This document shows, in pieces, positions 46,059-55,431 of a stretch of DNA of 64,000 nt (positions are counted from its first letter, which is position 1; each line of letters starts with the position of its first letter). Source of the DNA: Corynebacterium sp. (GTDB lineage: Bacteria > Actinomycetota > Actinomycetes > Mycobacteriales > Mycobacteriaceae); the NCBI RefSeq assembly GCF_030826625.1, contig NZ_JAPJNQ010000001.1, positions 40,359 through 104,358 of the forward strand, written 5' to 3'. A program made the position numbers and the translations under genes. The notes under the pieces were generated by a model. That model searched no databases. It was not told the origin of the DNA and was given only the letters and a program-made list of their open reading frames with translations.

Positions 46059-47168
46059 TCATGACGACCTAGACCGCTTGAGATTCGAGCTGATAAGCAG
46101 GTAGAGAAGGAATACACCACCAAAAGCGGAAGTCACGATGCCAACCGGGAGATCTACGGGGATATTCGTGCGAACCACGAGGTCAGCTCCTAACAGCAAG
46201 ATTGCGCCCATGAATGCAGAAGCGACCAGTGGTGGTGTGGAGAGCTTGGTGATGCGTACCGCCAACTGCGGTGCGACAAACGCGACGAATCCGATCGGCC
46301 CAGCTGCAGCCACGGCGATTGATGCCAGAGTTACTGCGATAACCAAAAAAGTTAGCTGTGTGCGTGAGACGCGAAGGCCAAGTGCTGCGGCGAGATCTTG
46401 TCCAAGCACGGCAGCAGTGAGTGTGTACGCCATCCAAGCTAATAGCGGGACGCAGATGAGGATGACGAGTGCTACCGGAACCGCGCGGTCCCAGTTAGTC
46501 GAATTGAGGGAACCTGCTAACCACTGTTGCGCAGTAGCGGCATCCCGTAACTCTGCTCGTGTCATCAAAAAGCCGATATAAGCATTCATGAGAGCCGTGA
46601 TAATGATTCCGAATAGCACCAGCCGATAGGCATCGAAACTGCCCCGTGATGAAAGGATCCAGACGACAGCACCAGTAATGAGACCACCAGCCAGTGCTGC
46701 AAGGGGTAAGCCGAAGGTGGCAACCTTTCCGGCTACCGCAGCAAAAGCTCCAACACCTCCACCGAAGGTCAGCACGGTCACGGCGGCAGCAGAAGCGCCA
46801 GAGGTAATACCAAGTATGTCTGGACTAGCAAGTGGGTTGCCAGTCACTGATTGAGTTAGCGCACCAGCCAAACCCAGAGCAAAACCTACTGTGAGTGCTG
46901 TTAAAGCCCGTGGCATACGCCAATCGAAAACTGCGATACGTTCAATACGAGAACCGTCGCCAAGGAAAATTATGCGCAATACCTCAGGGACAGTTAAAGG
47001 ATAATCGCCGATGGCGATCGAAGCAGCAAAGATGATCACTGCTGCGCAGATCATCGCGATGGTGCTAAAAAGAACCCATGGGCGCCAGACCAGAGAGATA
47101 CGCCCCTTGCGTAGCGCTGGCCGCCCCGGCACCACTGGACGGGACAGTAGATGTGGTGAGTTCGTCAT
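46059..47168 (-). CDS. Fe-siderophore ABC transporter permease (FecCD family, second subunit)
   Basis: The 369-residue protein has about ten hydrophobic helices. FecCD-family segments are visible: RMPRALTALTVGFALGLAGALTQ, TGNPLASPDILGITSGASAAA, and GPIGFVAFVAPQLAVRI near the C-terminus, the region that contacts the ATPase. It forms a heterodimer with the upstream permease; ATG 47168 overlaps the stop of that gene by 4 nt (ATGA). Confidence 0.92.
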   Translation of the reverse strand: MTNSPHLLSRPVVPGRPALRKGRISLVWRPWVLFSTIAMICAAVIIFAASIAIGDYPLTVPEVLRIIFLGDGSRIERIAVFDWRMPRALTALTVGFALGLAGALTQSVTGNPLASPDILGITSGASAAAVTVLTFGGGVGAFAAVAGKVATFGLPLAALAGGLITGAVVWILSSRGSFDAYRLVLFGIIITALMNAYIGFLMTRAELRDAATAQQWLAGSLNSTNWDRAVPVALVILICVPLLAWMAYTLTAAVLGQDLAAALGLRVSRTQLTFLVIAVTLASIAVAAAGPIGFVAFVAPQLAVRITKLSTPPLVASAFMGAILLLGADLVVRTNIPVDLPVGIVTSAFGGVFLLYLLISSNLKRSRSS

Positions 47169-48259
47169 AGAGCAACTACCTTCCGCCGATAAATGAGGTA
47201 CATAAAGAATGGCGCACCGACGAATGCCAGTACGATTCCCACTTGTAATTCACCCGGGCGGGCAATGAGACGGCCCAAAATATCTGAAAGCAACAGCAAG
47301 CTAGCACCGGTCAGCGCTGAATATGGAAGAATCCACCGGTAATCAGGCCCGCACAGACTACGAGCAATATGCGGTACAACCAAACCAATGAAGCCGATCG
47401 GGCCCGCGGCCGCCGTGGCAGCTCCCGCAAGTAACGCGATGACCACCATGCCGGCCAACCGAGCCCGGTAAGTATTGACGCCAAGCGCACTAGCTGCGTC
47501 GTCGCCAAGATTCAGCAGATTCAACGTAGGCGCGGTTGCAAGTGCAACTATGAGTCCGACCGCGATAAACGGCGCGGTGCCCCAAAAAATTGAAAGATCC
47601 CTGCCAGATAATGCGCCAACGCTCCAGAAGCGCATCCGGTCCAGACTGTTGTCGTCGATGAGTGTGAGCGCAGTGGTCATGGAATGTAGCACCGCTGTTA
47701 GCGCAGCGCCGCCAAGGATTAACGTGAGTGGATTGATCTGTCCCCCACCCAGCGAGGCAAGACCGAAAACTAATGCAGTGGCAAGAACTGCACCACAAAA
47801 AGCCACGACGGATGTGCTCAAGGCAGAAGTGAGTCCAAACGCGAAAAAGCCTAAGACGACAGCGAATGCTGCGCCCGCTGAAACACCCAATAGTCCTGGG
47901 TCAGCCAGTGGGTTTCGGGTATGGCCTTGGATTAATGCACCTGCGACACCGAGTGCGGCACCGACAAATAAGCCGATGAGGGTGCGGGGCCAGCGGAGAT
48001 CTGCGATAACGCGAGCGTCCGCGGAACCAGACTGAGGTTCGTCTAGCAATGAAGGTAGATTAATTAATGCTTGTAAGGCATCTGCGAACGCAATAGGCCG
48101 GGCACCAAAAAGTAGACTAGCGAGTAAAGCAGCGGCGAGGAGAAGAGCGAGTGCTAGCAACCCTGTAATGCGACGAGTGCGCAGGGACCGCGATGACCGC
48201 GTATATTCTTGCGAGTTCTTGCGCATGCTACGTCTCGAAGATAATCTTGTCGATTTCAT
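47165..48259 (-). CDS. Fe-siderophore ABC transporter permease (FecCD family, first subunit)
   Basis: 364 residues: a very basic, Ser-rich N-terminus (~30 residues), then about nine to ten hydrophobic helices with RWPRTLIGLFVGAALGVAGAL, TRNPLADPGLLGVSAGAA and GPIGFIGLVVPHIARSL. It starts the transport half of the operon, 77 nt after the synthetase stop. TAGTCT 5 nt before ATG 48259 and an overlapping DtxR-like sequence suggest its own iron-controlled, leaderless promoter. The N-terminal basic stretch is unusual, and a later start is possible (ATG at codon 12). Confidence 0.9.
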   Translation of the reverse strand: MKSTRLSSRRSMRKNSQEYTRSSRSLRTRRITGLLALALLLAAALLASLLFGARPIAFADALQALINLPSLLDEPQSGSADARVIADLRWPRTLIGLFVGAALGVAGALIQGHTRNPLADPGLLGVSAGAAFAVVLGFFAFGLTSALSTSVVAFCGAVLATALVFGLASLGGGQINPLTLILGGAALTAVLHSMTTALTLIDDNSLDRMRFWSVGALSGRDLSIFWGTAPFIAVGLIVALATAPTLNLLNLGDDAASALGVNTYRARLAGMVVIALLAGAATAAAGPIGFIGLVVPHIARSLCGPDYRWILPYSALTGASLLLLSDILGRLIARPGELQVGIVLAFVGAPFFMYLIYRRKVVAL

Positions 48260-48277
48260 AGTAAAGACTAACTTATT
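48259..48277. promoter_or_regulatory. Candidate DtxR box and -10 before the permease genes
   Basis: On the minus strand TAAGTTAGTCTTTACTA aligns with 12 of 17 core positions of the DtxR consensus TTAGGTTAGGCTAACCTAA. It covers the -10-like TAGTCT (48270-48265) and reaches the ATG. Confidence 0.45.
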
Positions 48278-48336
48278 AGATCATTGAGCCCAGTGATAAA
48301 CCTTAAGTCTTGGAACAAACACGCGAGTGGCACCAT

Positions 48337-50889
48337 TTAGACACCGTGCAGAGGATTTTCCAGTTCACCAGCGTAGATGAGCGACGAATCTTGGTCACCA
48401 AGAGTAACCATAGTATGAGGGTTGCGAAGCTGTAACCGGTTTAACGTTGAATGTCGGAATCTCGGTGCCAATAGAGCTTGCCAAAGCCTTGCCTGCCGAG
48501 AGTCTCCGGTAGTTAGTTCAGGATGATCTTTGGCATATACGGAGGCAACGTGCCGAAGCTGTTCCCAAAAGACGTCTTCCTCGAGAATTGCATGATCGTC
48601 AAGCAGTGCTGCGAGATGGCGGAGAACGCCGTCAATAACATCAGTATGTATAGAAAGCGCCTGCTGGGATAAATCTTCGGGTGAGTCAGAACCGCAGCGA
48701 GCGCGCAATCGTTCTAGTCCAGAAGGAACCGGCGTTTCATTCGACACCACGGCTATTTCTTCGCCAAGGTCCTTATGATAAATGCCAACCGGTTTATTCT
48801 GATTGAGACGTAAAATGACGTTTTCCGTATGAGGCATGAAAACAATTCCGTAACGCACCAGTGCATGAATGAGAGGGCGAACGTACAGAGTCAAAAGCTG
48901 GTTGATCCAGTCAACAGCCGATAAGCCGCTCTGATTAATCCAGGCACTTATAAGAGGTAATCCTTCGTCATCAGAGTGAAGTATGCCCGCTAGCGTAGAT
49001 AAAGTGTCGCCGTCATCCAATGCGGGAGTGGTCTCGGGGCTGAACGGAGATTGTCTCCATAATGCAGCGGTCATTTTAGTGTGAGAACCGTCGTTGGTGA
49101 CGCGATGGTAAACACTGCCTGTATATCCTACTGACGCAATCTCAGGGAGAAATCCAATGCCTGATTGGAAAAACTCTGGATCATCTCCGATTAAATTCAG
49201 CAGCCAGAGATTAACTCGTGGAGTTGACTCCATGTAATGTGCAGAAAGCCCGCGAGTAAAACCCATGTTACGAACTGCGACGGCGGTTTTTACGTATGGT
49301 GCAGCTGGAGTAGAAGTGTTGAAGAAAGTGCGCAGAGATTGTTGTGGGCGGTAGGCTTCCCCTTCTCGACCGAGTGGAACAATTCGACCGGTAGCTAAAT
49401 CAGCGGAGAATGTGGTGGTAAAACGTTGCTCCCACTGCCAAGGGTGAACAGGTAGCGGGATGTAGTCGTCCGGATTAAGGCCAGCTAGTCTACAGCGGTC
49501 TTTAAAATCCGGAACCAGAGTCAATATAGCCTCGTTAGAAGAATGAGAAGACCCTGATTCTTGCGCCCTCTCGTACTCGATTGTCGCGAGATGTGCATAG
49601 TTTTTGTCTACGGCACACCAAACAAGATCAGTAGTACTACTGAGTTCTGGCGAGAAAGCACGGAGTTGAGTTTCGCCCATTCCTCCGCGACCGGAGTTAG
49701 CTAAGAAGCCAGGGTGACCAATTACCATCGCAGATTCAATTGCCTGGAATAGCTCTGCAGGATCTCGAGTAGCGTCGGCCAGTTCAGTAGATGTTGGCCG
49801 TGGAATGGATAAAGTCCGCGCACGTGCGGCGAAAGTTGCTGAAATTTCTTCGAGGTACGTTTCGCGCGAGCTTTTCGCGATACCAAGTTGCTCAGCTGCA
49901 TCAGCGATACCTGTAATGATATCGGGTGTCCAAGTGAGATCTGCTGGATCGTGGATGCTGAGCGGATCTACGCTGAGATGAAGCAATCTATGCTCGCGAG
50001 CCCGAAAAATTAGTTTCCGGGATCCCCAGCTGATTTGATAGGAACGCCATCCGCTGTGATTGCCATCGTTAGACTCAGTCTCATTAGCAGACTCTTTGAT
50101 CTTTCGCGGGGATATAAGTCTTTCATGGGTGAATTCCCGCAATGCTTTGGCGAAAAGTTCGCGGTGTGCTGCTTCAGCGGTTTTGGCTAAGTGGCCGATA
50201 CCGAGTGTTACGGGGCTGGATGAATCTGTGGGCTTAATTAACTCCCAGGGGGTAGGCGCAATAGGATAACTCAGAGGGGCATTCGGCGAGCCCAGAAAAT
50301 CAGGGCGTGTGCAATATTGGATTAACGCGGTTTTCGGTTTTCCGGACATCGTTAAGGTTGTTGTGAGCCCTGGTTGGGTGAATCCTGTTCGGGCATTTTT
50401 TCGATGGATTCCCAAATTAGAGACATCAGGCTCGACGACGATTCGGTTCACTTCACCGTGGCTAAAAATCCAGCGGACTAGAGCAGAGAAGATGTTATCG
50501 GTCAGTCCATGGATGCTCTTGCCTATGGGAGGCGAAACTAGGATGTGCATCCCGATATCGCCTTCATGGAGAGTGAATTCAGAACATGTGTTAAGTACAA
50601 CGTGCTTTGGGTCGTAGGTTTCCGAAAGAGCAATCGGATTTCCGTCGAGATATAGTAGCCAAGCCTGTTCAGCATTGCTTGTTTCGATGCGTCGGTATTC
50701 TGCCAAAATCTCTTGTTCACTGGCATCTAAAGCACCCCAAAAGTGCGAACGAGGATGAGTGACCCATGTATGTAGTGTTTTAGCATCCTTCGTTGGTTGC
50801 ACTGGGCGAATATTGACTGTCCCTAACGAAGTATGCATTGCACCAGGAGTCAAGCTGATTGGGTGGCAGGGTTGTTGTGATTTACTCAT
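48337..50889 (-). CDS. Fused GNAT acyltransferase / IucA-IucC (NIS) siderophore synthetase
   Basis: 850 residues. Residues ~20-200 resemble the IucB/DesC/RhbD acyltransferases that acylate the N-hydroxyamine (VNIRPVQPTKDAKTLHTWVTHPR; GIHRKNARTGF). Residues ~250-830 are an NIS synthetase of the DesD/AlcC type (GHPGFLANSGRGGMG, LPVHPWQWE, AVRNMGFTRGLSAHY, PHTENVILRL, KDLGEE) that adenylates the carboxylate and joins or cyclises the units. This covers the DesC and DesD steps in one protein. ATG 50889 overlaps the hydroxylase stop by 4 nt and has GGAGGAG upstream; the longer frame is rejected. Confidence 0.9.
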   Translation of the reverse strand: MSKSQQPCHPISLTPGAMHTSLGTVNIRPVQPTKDAKTLHTWVTHPRSHFWGALDASEQEILAEYRRIETSNAEQAWLLYLDGNPIALSETYDPKHVVLNTCSEFTLHEGDIGMHILVSPPIGKSIHGLTDNIFSALVRWIFSHGEVNRIVVEPDVSNLGIHRKNARTGFTQPGLTTTLTMSGKPKTALIQYCTRPDFLGSPNAPLSYPIAPTPWELIKPTDSSSPVTLGIGHLAKTAEAAHRELFAKALREFTHERLISPRKIKESANETESNDGNHSGWRSYQISWGSRKLIFRAREHRLLHLSVDPLSIHDPADLTWTPDIITGIADAAEQLGIAKSSRETYLEEISATFAARARTLSIPRPTSTELADATRDPAELFQAIESAMVIGHPGFLANSGRGGMGETQLRAFSPELSSTTDLVWCAVDKNYAHLATIEYERAQESGSSHSSNEAILTLVPDFKDRCRLAGLNPDDYIPLPVHPWQWEQRFTTTFSADLATGRIVPLGREGEAYRPQQSLRTFFNTSTPAAPYVKTAVAVRNMGFTRGLSAHYMESTPRVNLWLLNLIGDDPEFFQSGIGFLPEIASVGYTGSVYHRVTNDGSHTKMTAALWRQSPFSPETTPALDDGDTLSTLAGILHSDDEGLPLISAWINQSGLSAVDWINQLLTLYVRPLIHALVRYGIVFMPHTENVILRLNQNKPVGIYHKDLGEEIAVVSNETPVPSGLERLRARCGSDSPEDLSQQALSIHTDVIDGVLRHLAALLDDHAILEEDVFWEQLRHVASVYAKDHPELTTGDSRQARLWQALLAPRFRHSTLNRLQLRNPHTMVTLGDQDSSLIYAGELENPLHGV

Positions 50890-52304
50890 ACGTTTTCTCC
50901 TCCAAATTGTTGGAAAGTCCAGGAATCTTCCACTTCGTAGACTGTGCGGCCGCATATGTTGTTGAGAATGATTGAGTTCCGCCAAGCTCCCATTCCCAAG
51001 TCTGGGGCATTGAGGCTATGGGTATGTTCTTCGGCATTGAGCACGTATAAGTCACGTCGCTGGTTAACCGTAAAATCGAGATTTACGTCCAGACGTCCTT
51101 GTTTGTCTGTGTTGATTTCGCCTGCTTCCGCAGCGGTAATCAAATGCGAAGGTATGGCAGGGCGCCCGTAGCCTGTAGCGAGGATGACGGCATCAGTCGC
51201 ATGTATGTCGGCATTACCGGTTTCGTTGTTGGTCAGCTTCAGTAGTATTTGGCTCTCCGCGGCCTGCTCGTTGATGTGTCGTTCGTATGAGCTTTTGGGA
51301 TCACTTTCTGTGAACAACTCCACGGTGACATCTGGGCGTAGCTCTCCGCGTAGCGGAGTGGTAATGGACAGTTGATATAACGTGTCATAAATATCGTTAA
51401 CTAAATCGCCGGAGATGCCCTTGTACAGGTTTCGCTGCTGGCGATTAATTTGATCGCGTCGCGCTTCTGGAAGTCTGTGGAAGTGGCGCACGTAGTCCGT
51501 ACTAGTTAACTCCAAGGTGAGCGCAGTGTATTCCATTGGGAAGAAACGGGGTGATCTTGTTAACCAATTAAGACGGCGACCGGTTGCTGCGAAGGGCTCC
51601 ATCAGGTGACGATAAATTTCTGCTGCAGACTGGCCGGAGCCGACGATGGTCAATGACTGTATGTCTTCACTGTTCGATAAACGTTCTGCATGAAATAGGA
51701 AGTCAGAACTGTGAATAATGTTTTTGGTCTGATTTCTAGATTCGACAAGATTGGGTTGGAGCGAAGTCGGGACGTAAGGTTGAGTTCCCGTTCCGTTGAC
51801 AAGATTCTTCGCAAGTACGGCCCTGGGGTTTGTGCCTCCAACTTGGACTCGCCAAAGTCCGTCTTTCGTTCGATGAACATCTGTTACGGGGCTAGACCAT
51901 TGGAGTGTGCTAAGTTGGCCTGCAACCCAGGCGCAATAATTAGAGTATTCCGTACGATATGGGTAAAAAGATTCGCGAATGTAAAACTGATAAATTCGCC
52001 CCTGTCTTTTTAAGTAGTTTAGGAAGCTCCAAGGGCTGGTGGGATCGGCCAGACTGACGAGGTCCGCCATGAAGGGAACCTGGATCGTAGAGTTTGGAAA
52101 CATTACGCCAGGGTGCCAACAAAAACCTTGATTTTCGTCGAAAAAGATGGCTTTGAGCTCATTCGATTGCACCAAGGGGTGTGCGAGTGCCGCCATTCCC
52201 AGATTGAAGGGCCCGATGCCGATCCCGACAATGTCGAAAACTTCATCGGCAGCAACGCGCTGAGTTATATTAGTTGACGGTTGTTCGTGGATTTTCTTAG
52301 TCAT
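50886..52304 (-). CDS. L-lysine/diamine N-hydroxylase (siderophore FAD monooxygenase)
   Basis: N-hydroxylates a terminal amine, the hydroxamate-forming step. The 472-residue IucD/DesB/AlcA-type flavoprotein has the FAD site GIGIGPFNLGMAAL, FPNSTIQVPFMADLVSLADPTSP, NADPH site VGSGQSAAEIY, and the terminal DAVILATGYGRP motif. ATG 52304 lies within ATGACTAA, overlapping the decarboxylase stop by 8 nt, with AAGGAGG upstream; starting at 52355 is not supported. With a decarboxylase just before it, the likely substrate is a diamine such as cadaverine or putrescine rather than the amino acid. Confidence 0.92.
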   Translation of the reverse strand: MTKKIHEQPSTNITQRVAADEVFDIVGIGIGPFNLGMAALAHPLVQSNELKAIFFDENQGFCWHPGVMFPNSTIQVPFMADLVSLADPTSPWSFLNYLKRQGRIYQFYIRESFYPYRTEYSNYCAWVAGQLSTLQWSSPVTDVHRTKDGLWRVQVGGTNPRAVLAKNLVNGTGTQPYVPTSLQPNLVESRNQTKNIIHSSDFLFHAERLSNSEDIQSLTIVGSGQSAAEIYRHLMEPFAATGRRLNWLTRSPRFFPMEYTALTLELTSTDYVRHFHRLPEARRDQINRQQRNLYKGISGDLVNDIYDTLYQLSITTPLRGELRPDVTVELFTESDPKSSYERHINEQAAESQILLKLTNNETGNADIHATDAVILATGYGRPAIPSHLITAAEAGEINTDKQGRLDVNLDFTVNQRRDLYVLNAEEHTHSLNAPDLGMGAWRNSIILNNICGRTVYEVEDSWTFQQFGGENV

Positions 52305-53847
52305 CAATTTCCTCCTTGCTTTGTAGTTTGGCGCATTCATCTGTTCCAGCCGCACAAATTTTCTCTAATGCGTAGCGAATATCATCCTTAGTGAGACGTG
52401 GGTTCAGTATTGTGAATTTCAGGTAGGTTTTGCCGTTGCGCCTGGTGCTGGCTATGACGAGTTCATTCGCGTTGAACAACTGACGACGGATTGCATCGTT
52501 GATTTTGTTGATGACTTCGGTCTCCCGCATACAAGTGTGTGAGCTTGGACTACCTGGCAGTGATGGTAGGAAACGGAAAAGGACTGTGCTCAATGTCGGG
52601 GTAGTGAGTAATTCTAGTTCCGGAAATTCATGAATTAGCTCCGCTGCATCGGTAGCAATTTCGCAACATCTATCGAATGCTTGGCCTAGCGCTTTGGGTC
52701 CGTCGGCTCGTAGGCTGAGCCACAATTTGAGTGCATCGAAGCGTCGGGTTGTTTGTAATGAGCGGTTTGCAAGATTCAATCGAGTGTCGGTCTCTGGATT
52801 AAGGTAATCCGAATGCCAAGTGACGTGTTCAAGTTCAGTGAGGTCGCGATAGATCAAAGCTGAACATGCGACTGGTTGGAAAAACGTTTTGTGAAAGTCA
52901 AGGCTAAATGAATTTGCTTGGTGAAGCCCAGAGAGTAGTTTTTGGTTTTTATCGCTAAGCAGAAGGGCACCACCGTAAGCACAATCTACGTGAACATAAA
53001 TTCCGTGCTGCTGCGCTATCTGGGTTGCTTGTGCAATCGGGTCAATTGCTCCTAGATCTGTTGTGCCTGCAGTAAGGGCTAAGCAGGCTATGGTGTGTTT
53101 GCCATCGGTCTCGATTAAGGAGTTGATTGTACGGCGGAGAGAGGAAATTTTTAGTGCACCAGACGAATCACACTCGATTGTAATGACAGCTTCCTTTGGA
53201 AGGCCTAAAATATGGGCGGAGCGCGCAATAGAATAATGTGCTTCTGCGGAGCAAAGAACTCGAAGGGAGTCTAGACTCGATCCCGAGTTCAAAGCTTTTT
53301 CACGGGAAGTGTAAAGGGCTTGTAAGTTTGACTGTGTGCCACCTGAGGTAAACGTCCCAGTTGCGTTATTCGCGTTCATTCCTGCGGAGGCAGCGAACCA
53401 CTTTATGATTTGGTCTTCGATGATTGCTGCGCCGCGTCCCTGATCCCAGCTTTCGACTGCAGTATTCAATCCTGCAGAAATGGTCGCTCCGGCGAAACCT
53501 GCTGCTGTTATAGGGCAATTTAGATGCGCAAGATAACGTGGGGAATCGTACCGGATAGCGTGTGATACCCAAAGATCATTGAGTTCTTTTAGTGCTTCGT
53601 CTAGCGACCCCAGTGGTGTGTCAATTTCTACAGCATTGAAAGCTGCAGAAAGTTCGTCGACGCCAAGGTCCTTGTTGGGACAAAAAGTCTCGGGTGACGG
53701 GCTAAATGTCGGCGCGAGGGCTTGATTGAGCGTTTGTCCGGCGGATGACAAGGCGTGTTGATGACTATAGCCGTCTCCCAGGAATTGTAATCCTGGTTGT
53801 GCTTGTGGGACGAACTTCTGGGGGTATGAATCCATAGAGACCGACAC
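52297..53847 (-). CDS. Group II PLP-dependent decarboxylase (DesA-like)
   Basis: Supplies the diamine for the siderophore by decarboxylating lysine (or ornithine/diaminobutyrate). The 516-residue protein has TFTSGGTQSNLQAL, the PLP-stacking His region AEAHYSIARSAHILGL, the PLP Asp in HVDCAYGGALLL, and the Schiff-base Lys in SLDFHKTFFQPVACSAL. The HKTFFQP context resembles desferrioxamine DesA. The start is GTG 53847 or ATG 53835; the latter gives MDSYPQKF, and TAGTGT lies 8 nt before it. A DtxR-like box covers 53848-53866. First gene of the operon. Confidence 0.88.
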   Translation of the reverse strand: MSVSMDSYPQKFVPQAQPGLQFLGDGYSHQHALSSAGQTLNQALAPTFSPSPETFCPNKDLGVDELSAAFNAVEIDTPLGSLDEALKELNDLWVSHAIRYDSPRYLAHLNCPITAAGFAGATISAGLNTAVESWDQGRGAAIIEDQIIKWFAASAGMNANNATGTFTSGGTQSNLQALYTSREKALNSGSSLDSLRVLCSAEAHYSIARSAHILGLPKEAVITIECDSSGALKISSLRRTINSLIETDGKHTIACLALTAGTTDLGAIDPIAQATQIAQQHGIYVHVDCAYGGALLLSDKNQKLLSGLHQANSFSLDFHKTFFQPVACSALIYRDLTELEHVTWHSDYLNPETDTRLNLANRSLQTTRRFDALKLWLSLRADGPKALGQAFDRCCEIATDAAELIHEFPELELLTTPTLSTVLFRFLPSLPGSPSSHTCMRETEVINKINDAIRRQLFNANELVIASTRRNGKTYLKFTILNPRLTKDDIRYALEKICAAGTDECAKLQSKEEIDD

Positions 53848-53866
53848 TAAGGTAAGGCTTCAGATG
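53848..53866. promoter_or_regulatory. Candidate DtxR box at the head of the siderophore operon
   Basis: TAAGGTAAGGCTTCAGATG matches the first 13 positions of the degenerate DtxR consensus TWAGGTWAGSCTWACCTWA without error; the right half is poor. It lies exactly upstream of the decarboxylase start. Confidence 0.6.
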
Positions 53867-53990
53867 GTTCAATGAATGAAGTCTGTGAATTTCTTGTTAT
53901 TTTGGTGGATGCGCTAGCATCTGGTGTCCTGTTTGTTAAATAGGAAAACCTTGCATAATGTGTCGGGCGCCCTATATCCTGAAAATGTTT

Positions 53991-54005
53991 ATCAGACTTT
54001 CTGAT
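53991..54005. promoter_or_regulatory. Palindrome in the decarboxylase/binding-protein intergenic region
   Basis: ATCAGA-CTT-TCTGAT is a perfect inverted repeat 72 bp before the binding-protein start. TTGCATAAT (about 53950) upstream could be the -10 for that gene. Confidence 0.4.
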
Positions 54006-54076
54006 GACCTTACGGAAAATCGTGCCAACAATGTGTCGTATGGCGGTGCGCGGAATCAACGAAAGAAGGAATGAGC

Positions 54077-55150
54077 ATGTCATCTCTTATGCCCCATTCG
54101 GTTTTGCATACAAGCAACAGTAGCGGCTTAATTGCCCGTCTAGCAGCAGTTGTCTCTTCTATGACCTTAATGCTTGGTCTTGCAGCGTGTGCTGAAAATG
54201 GCGAAAGCAATGATGCTGCCGACAACAACTCTGGTGAAACACGCACGATTGAACACGCACTTGGTGTTGCCGAGATTGAGGGCACACCCGAACGTGTGGT
54301 TACCCTTGGCCAGGGTTCCACCGAGACTACTCTTGCACTCGGCGTGGTCCCGATCGCCGTTGAATCCTATGAATGGGGTGCAGATGAATCGGGCTACTTG
54401 CCATGGGTCAACGAAGAGCTCGAAGAAATGGGCGTCAAAGATGACGAGAAGCCAGAGCTGATTACCGGTGCCGAAGAACTTAGCGCGGAAGAGATTGCGG
54501 CGTTGGAACCTGATCTGATCTTGGCCCCTTGGTCTGGCCTTACGCAAGAGCAGTACGACCAGATCAGTGAGATTGCGCCAACCGTCGCGTACGAAGAAGA
54601 GCCATGGGTTATTACTTGGGAAGAACAGATCAATACTGTTGCTGAAGCACTGGGTAAAGGCGACCAAGCGCAGGACTTGATCGACGGTATCAACCAGCAG
54701 TTTGACGATGCCAAGGAAGAATCTTACGGCGAGCACACCTTCAGCTTCATCTATAACTCTGGAGTGGGAAACTACGGCATCTTCTTGCCAACGGAACAGC
54801 GTGTTCAATTCGTGTCCAAATTGGGCCTCCAGGTAGATCCAGCGGTTGAAGAGTTCCGGGATAGCGTCGTTGCGGGAACTGACTCCGCGACCGTCAGTGC
54901 AGAAAATCTGGATAAATTGAATGATTCAGATTTGATCTTCACCTTCTACTCTGACGAAGCCTCGCGGAAAGAACTGCACCAAGACCCTGCGTACTCCAGT
55001 ATCGCTGCTATTGCACAGGGTGCTGAGGTTGCTCCGACCGACCAGTCCTTTGTTACGGGGTCATCGATGATTAACCCACTGACTGTTCCATGGGCAATCG
55101 AACGTTACAAAGAACAGATTGACGACGCGCTGGCAAAAGCCCAGCAATAG
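54077..55150 (+). CDS. Fe-siderophore substrate-binding lipoprotein
   Basis: Captures the ferric siderophore for the ABC importer encoded on the other strand. The 357-residue protein has a lipoprotein signal (SSMTLMLGLAAC, Cys acylated), a Glu/Asp/Asn-rich linker, then the two-lobed FepB/FhuD-like fold (PERVVTLGQGSTETTLALGVVPIAV; LEPDLILAPWSGLTQEQYDQI; DLIFTFYSD). AAGGA abuts ATG 54071 but has good spacing to ATG 54077, which I prefer. Divergent from the biosynthetic operon with a shared 229-bp control region. Confidence 0.92.
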   Translation: MSSLMPHSVLHTSNSSGLIARLAAVVSSMTLMLGLAACAENGESNDAADNNSGETRTIEHALGVAEIEGTPERVVTLGQGSTETTLALGVVPIAVESYEWGADESGYLPWVNEELEEMGVKDDEKPELITGAEELSAEEIAALEPDLILAPWSGLTQEQYDQISEIAPTVAYEEEPWVITWEEQINTVAEALGKGDQAQDLIDGINQQFDDAKEESYGEHTFSFIYNSGVGNYGIFLPTEQRVQFVSKLGLQVDPAVEEFRDSVVAGTDSATVSAENLDKLNDSDLIFTFYSDEASRKELHQDPAYSSIAAIAQGAEVAPTDQSFVTGSSMINPLTVPWAIERYKEQIDDALAKAQQ

Positions 55151-55203
55151 ATTGACGCTGTCTTCTGAATCGTGTGAGTAATTTCGATTTCAGAGACACT
55201 AAA

Positions 55204-55246
55204 AACCGCCGTGGGTGGCCCACGTACATGGCTTTCCATGGCGGTT
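55204..55246. terminator. Branched stem-loop after the binding-protein gene
   Basis: AACCGCC and GGCGGTT enclose two smaller hairpins (GTGGG/CCCAC and CATGG/CCATG). A T5 run follows on the minus strand only; on the plus strand the tract is mixed. Could act in either direction. Confidence 0.55.
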
Positions 55247-55335
55247 AACTATTGGAAAAATCAGTGAAACCAGAGCCAGGCCGGCTTGCCGACGTCGGTG
55301 TCTGGTCCCTTCACCACACTGGCCAGAAAAAGCTC

Positions 55336-55375
55336 AAGGGCCTGGCCCCGATGGTTTAATCGGAGTCAGGCCCTT
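55336..55375 (-). terminator. Terminator of the first tandem fadD
   Basis: Minus strand: AAGGGCCTG/CAGGCCCTT outer stem with an inner CCGAT/ATCGG stem; TTTTT lies 6 nt beyond. About 57 nt past the fadD stop at 55432. Confidence 0.7.
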
Positions 55376-55431
55376 TCGGCAGTACGAAAAACAGAAGTCG
55401 CAGAACTAGCAAGTACTAGCCCGGCGAAGCG

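Noticed and set aside
53926..53950. Second DtxR box near the binding-protein promoter
   Set aside because: Best alignment of the TTAAATAGGAAAACCTTGC segment reaches about 11 of 19 positions; not distinguishable from background by eye.
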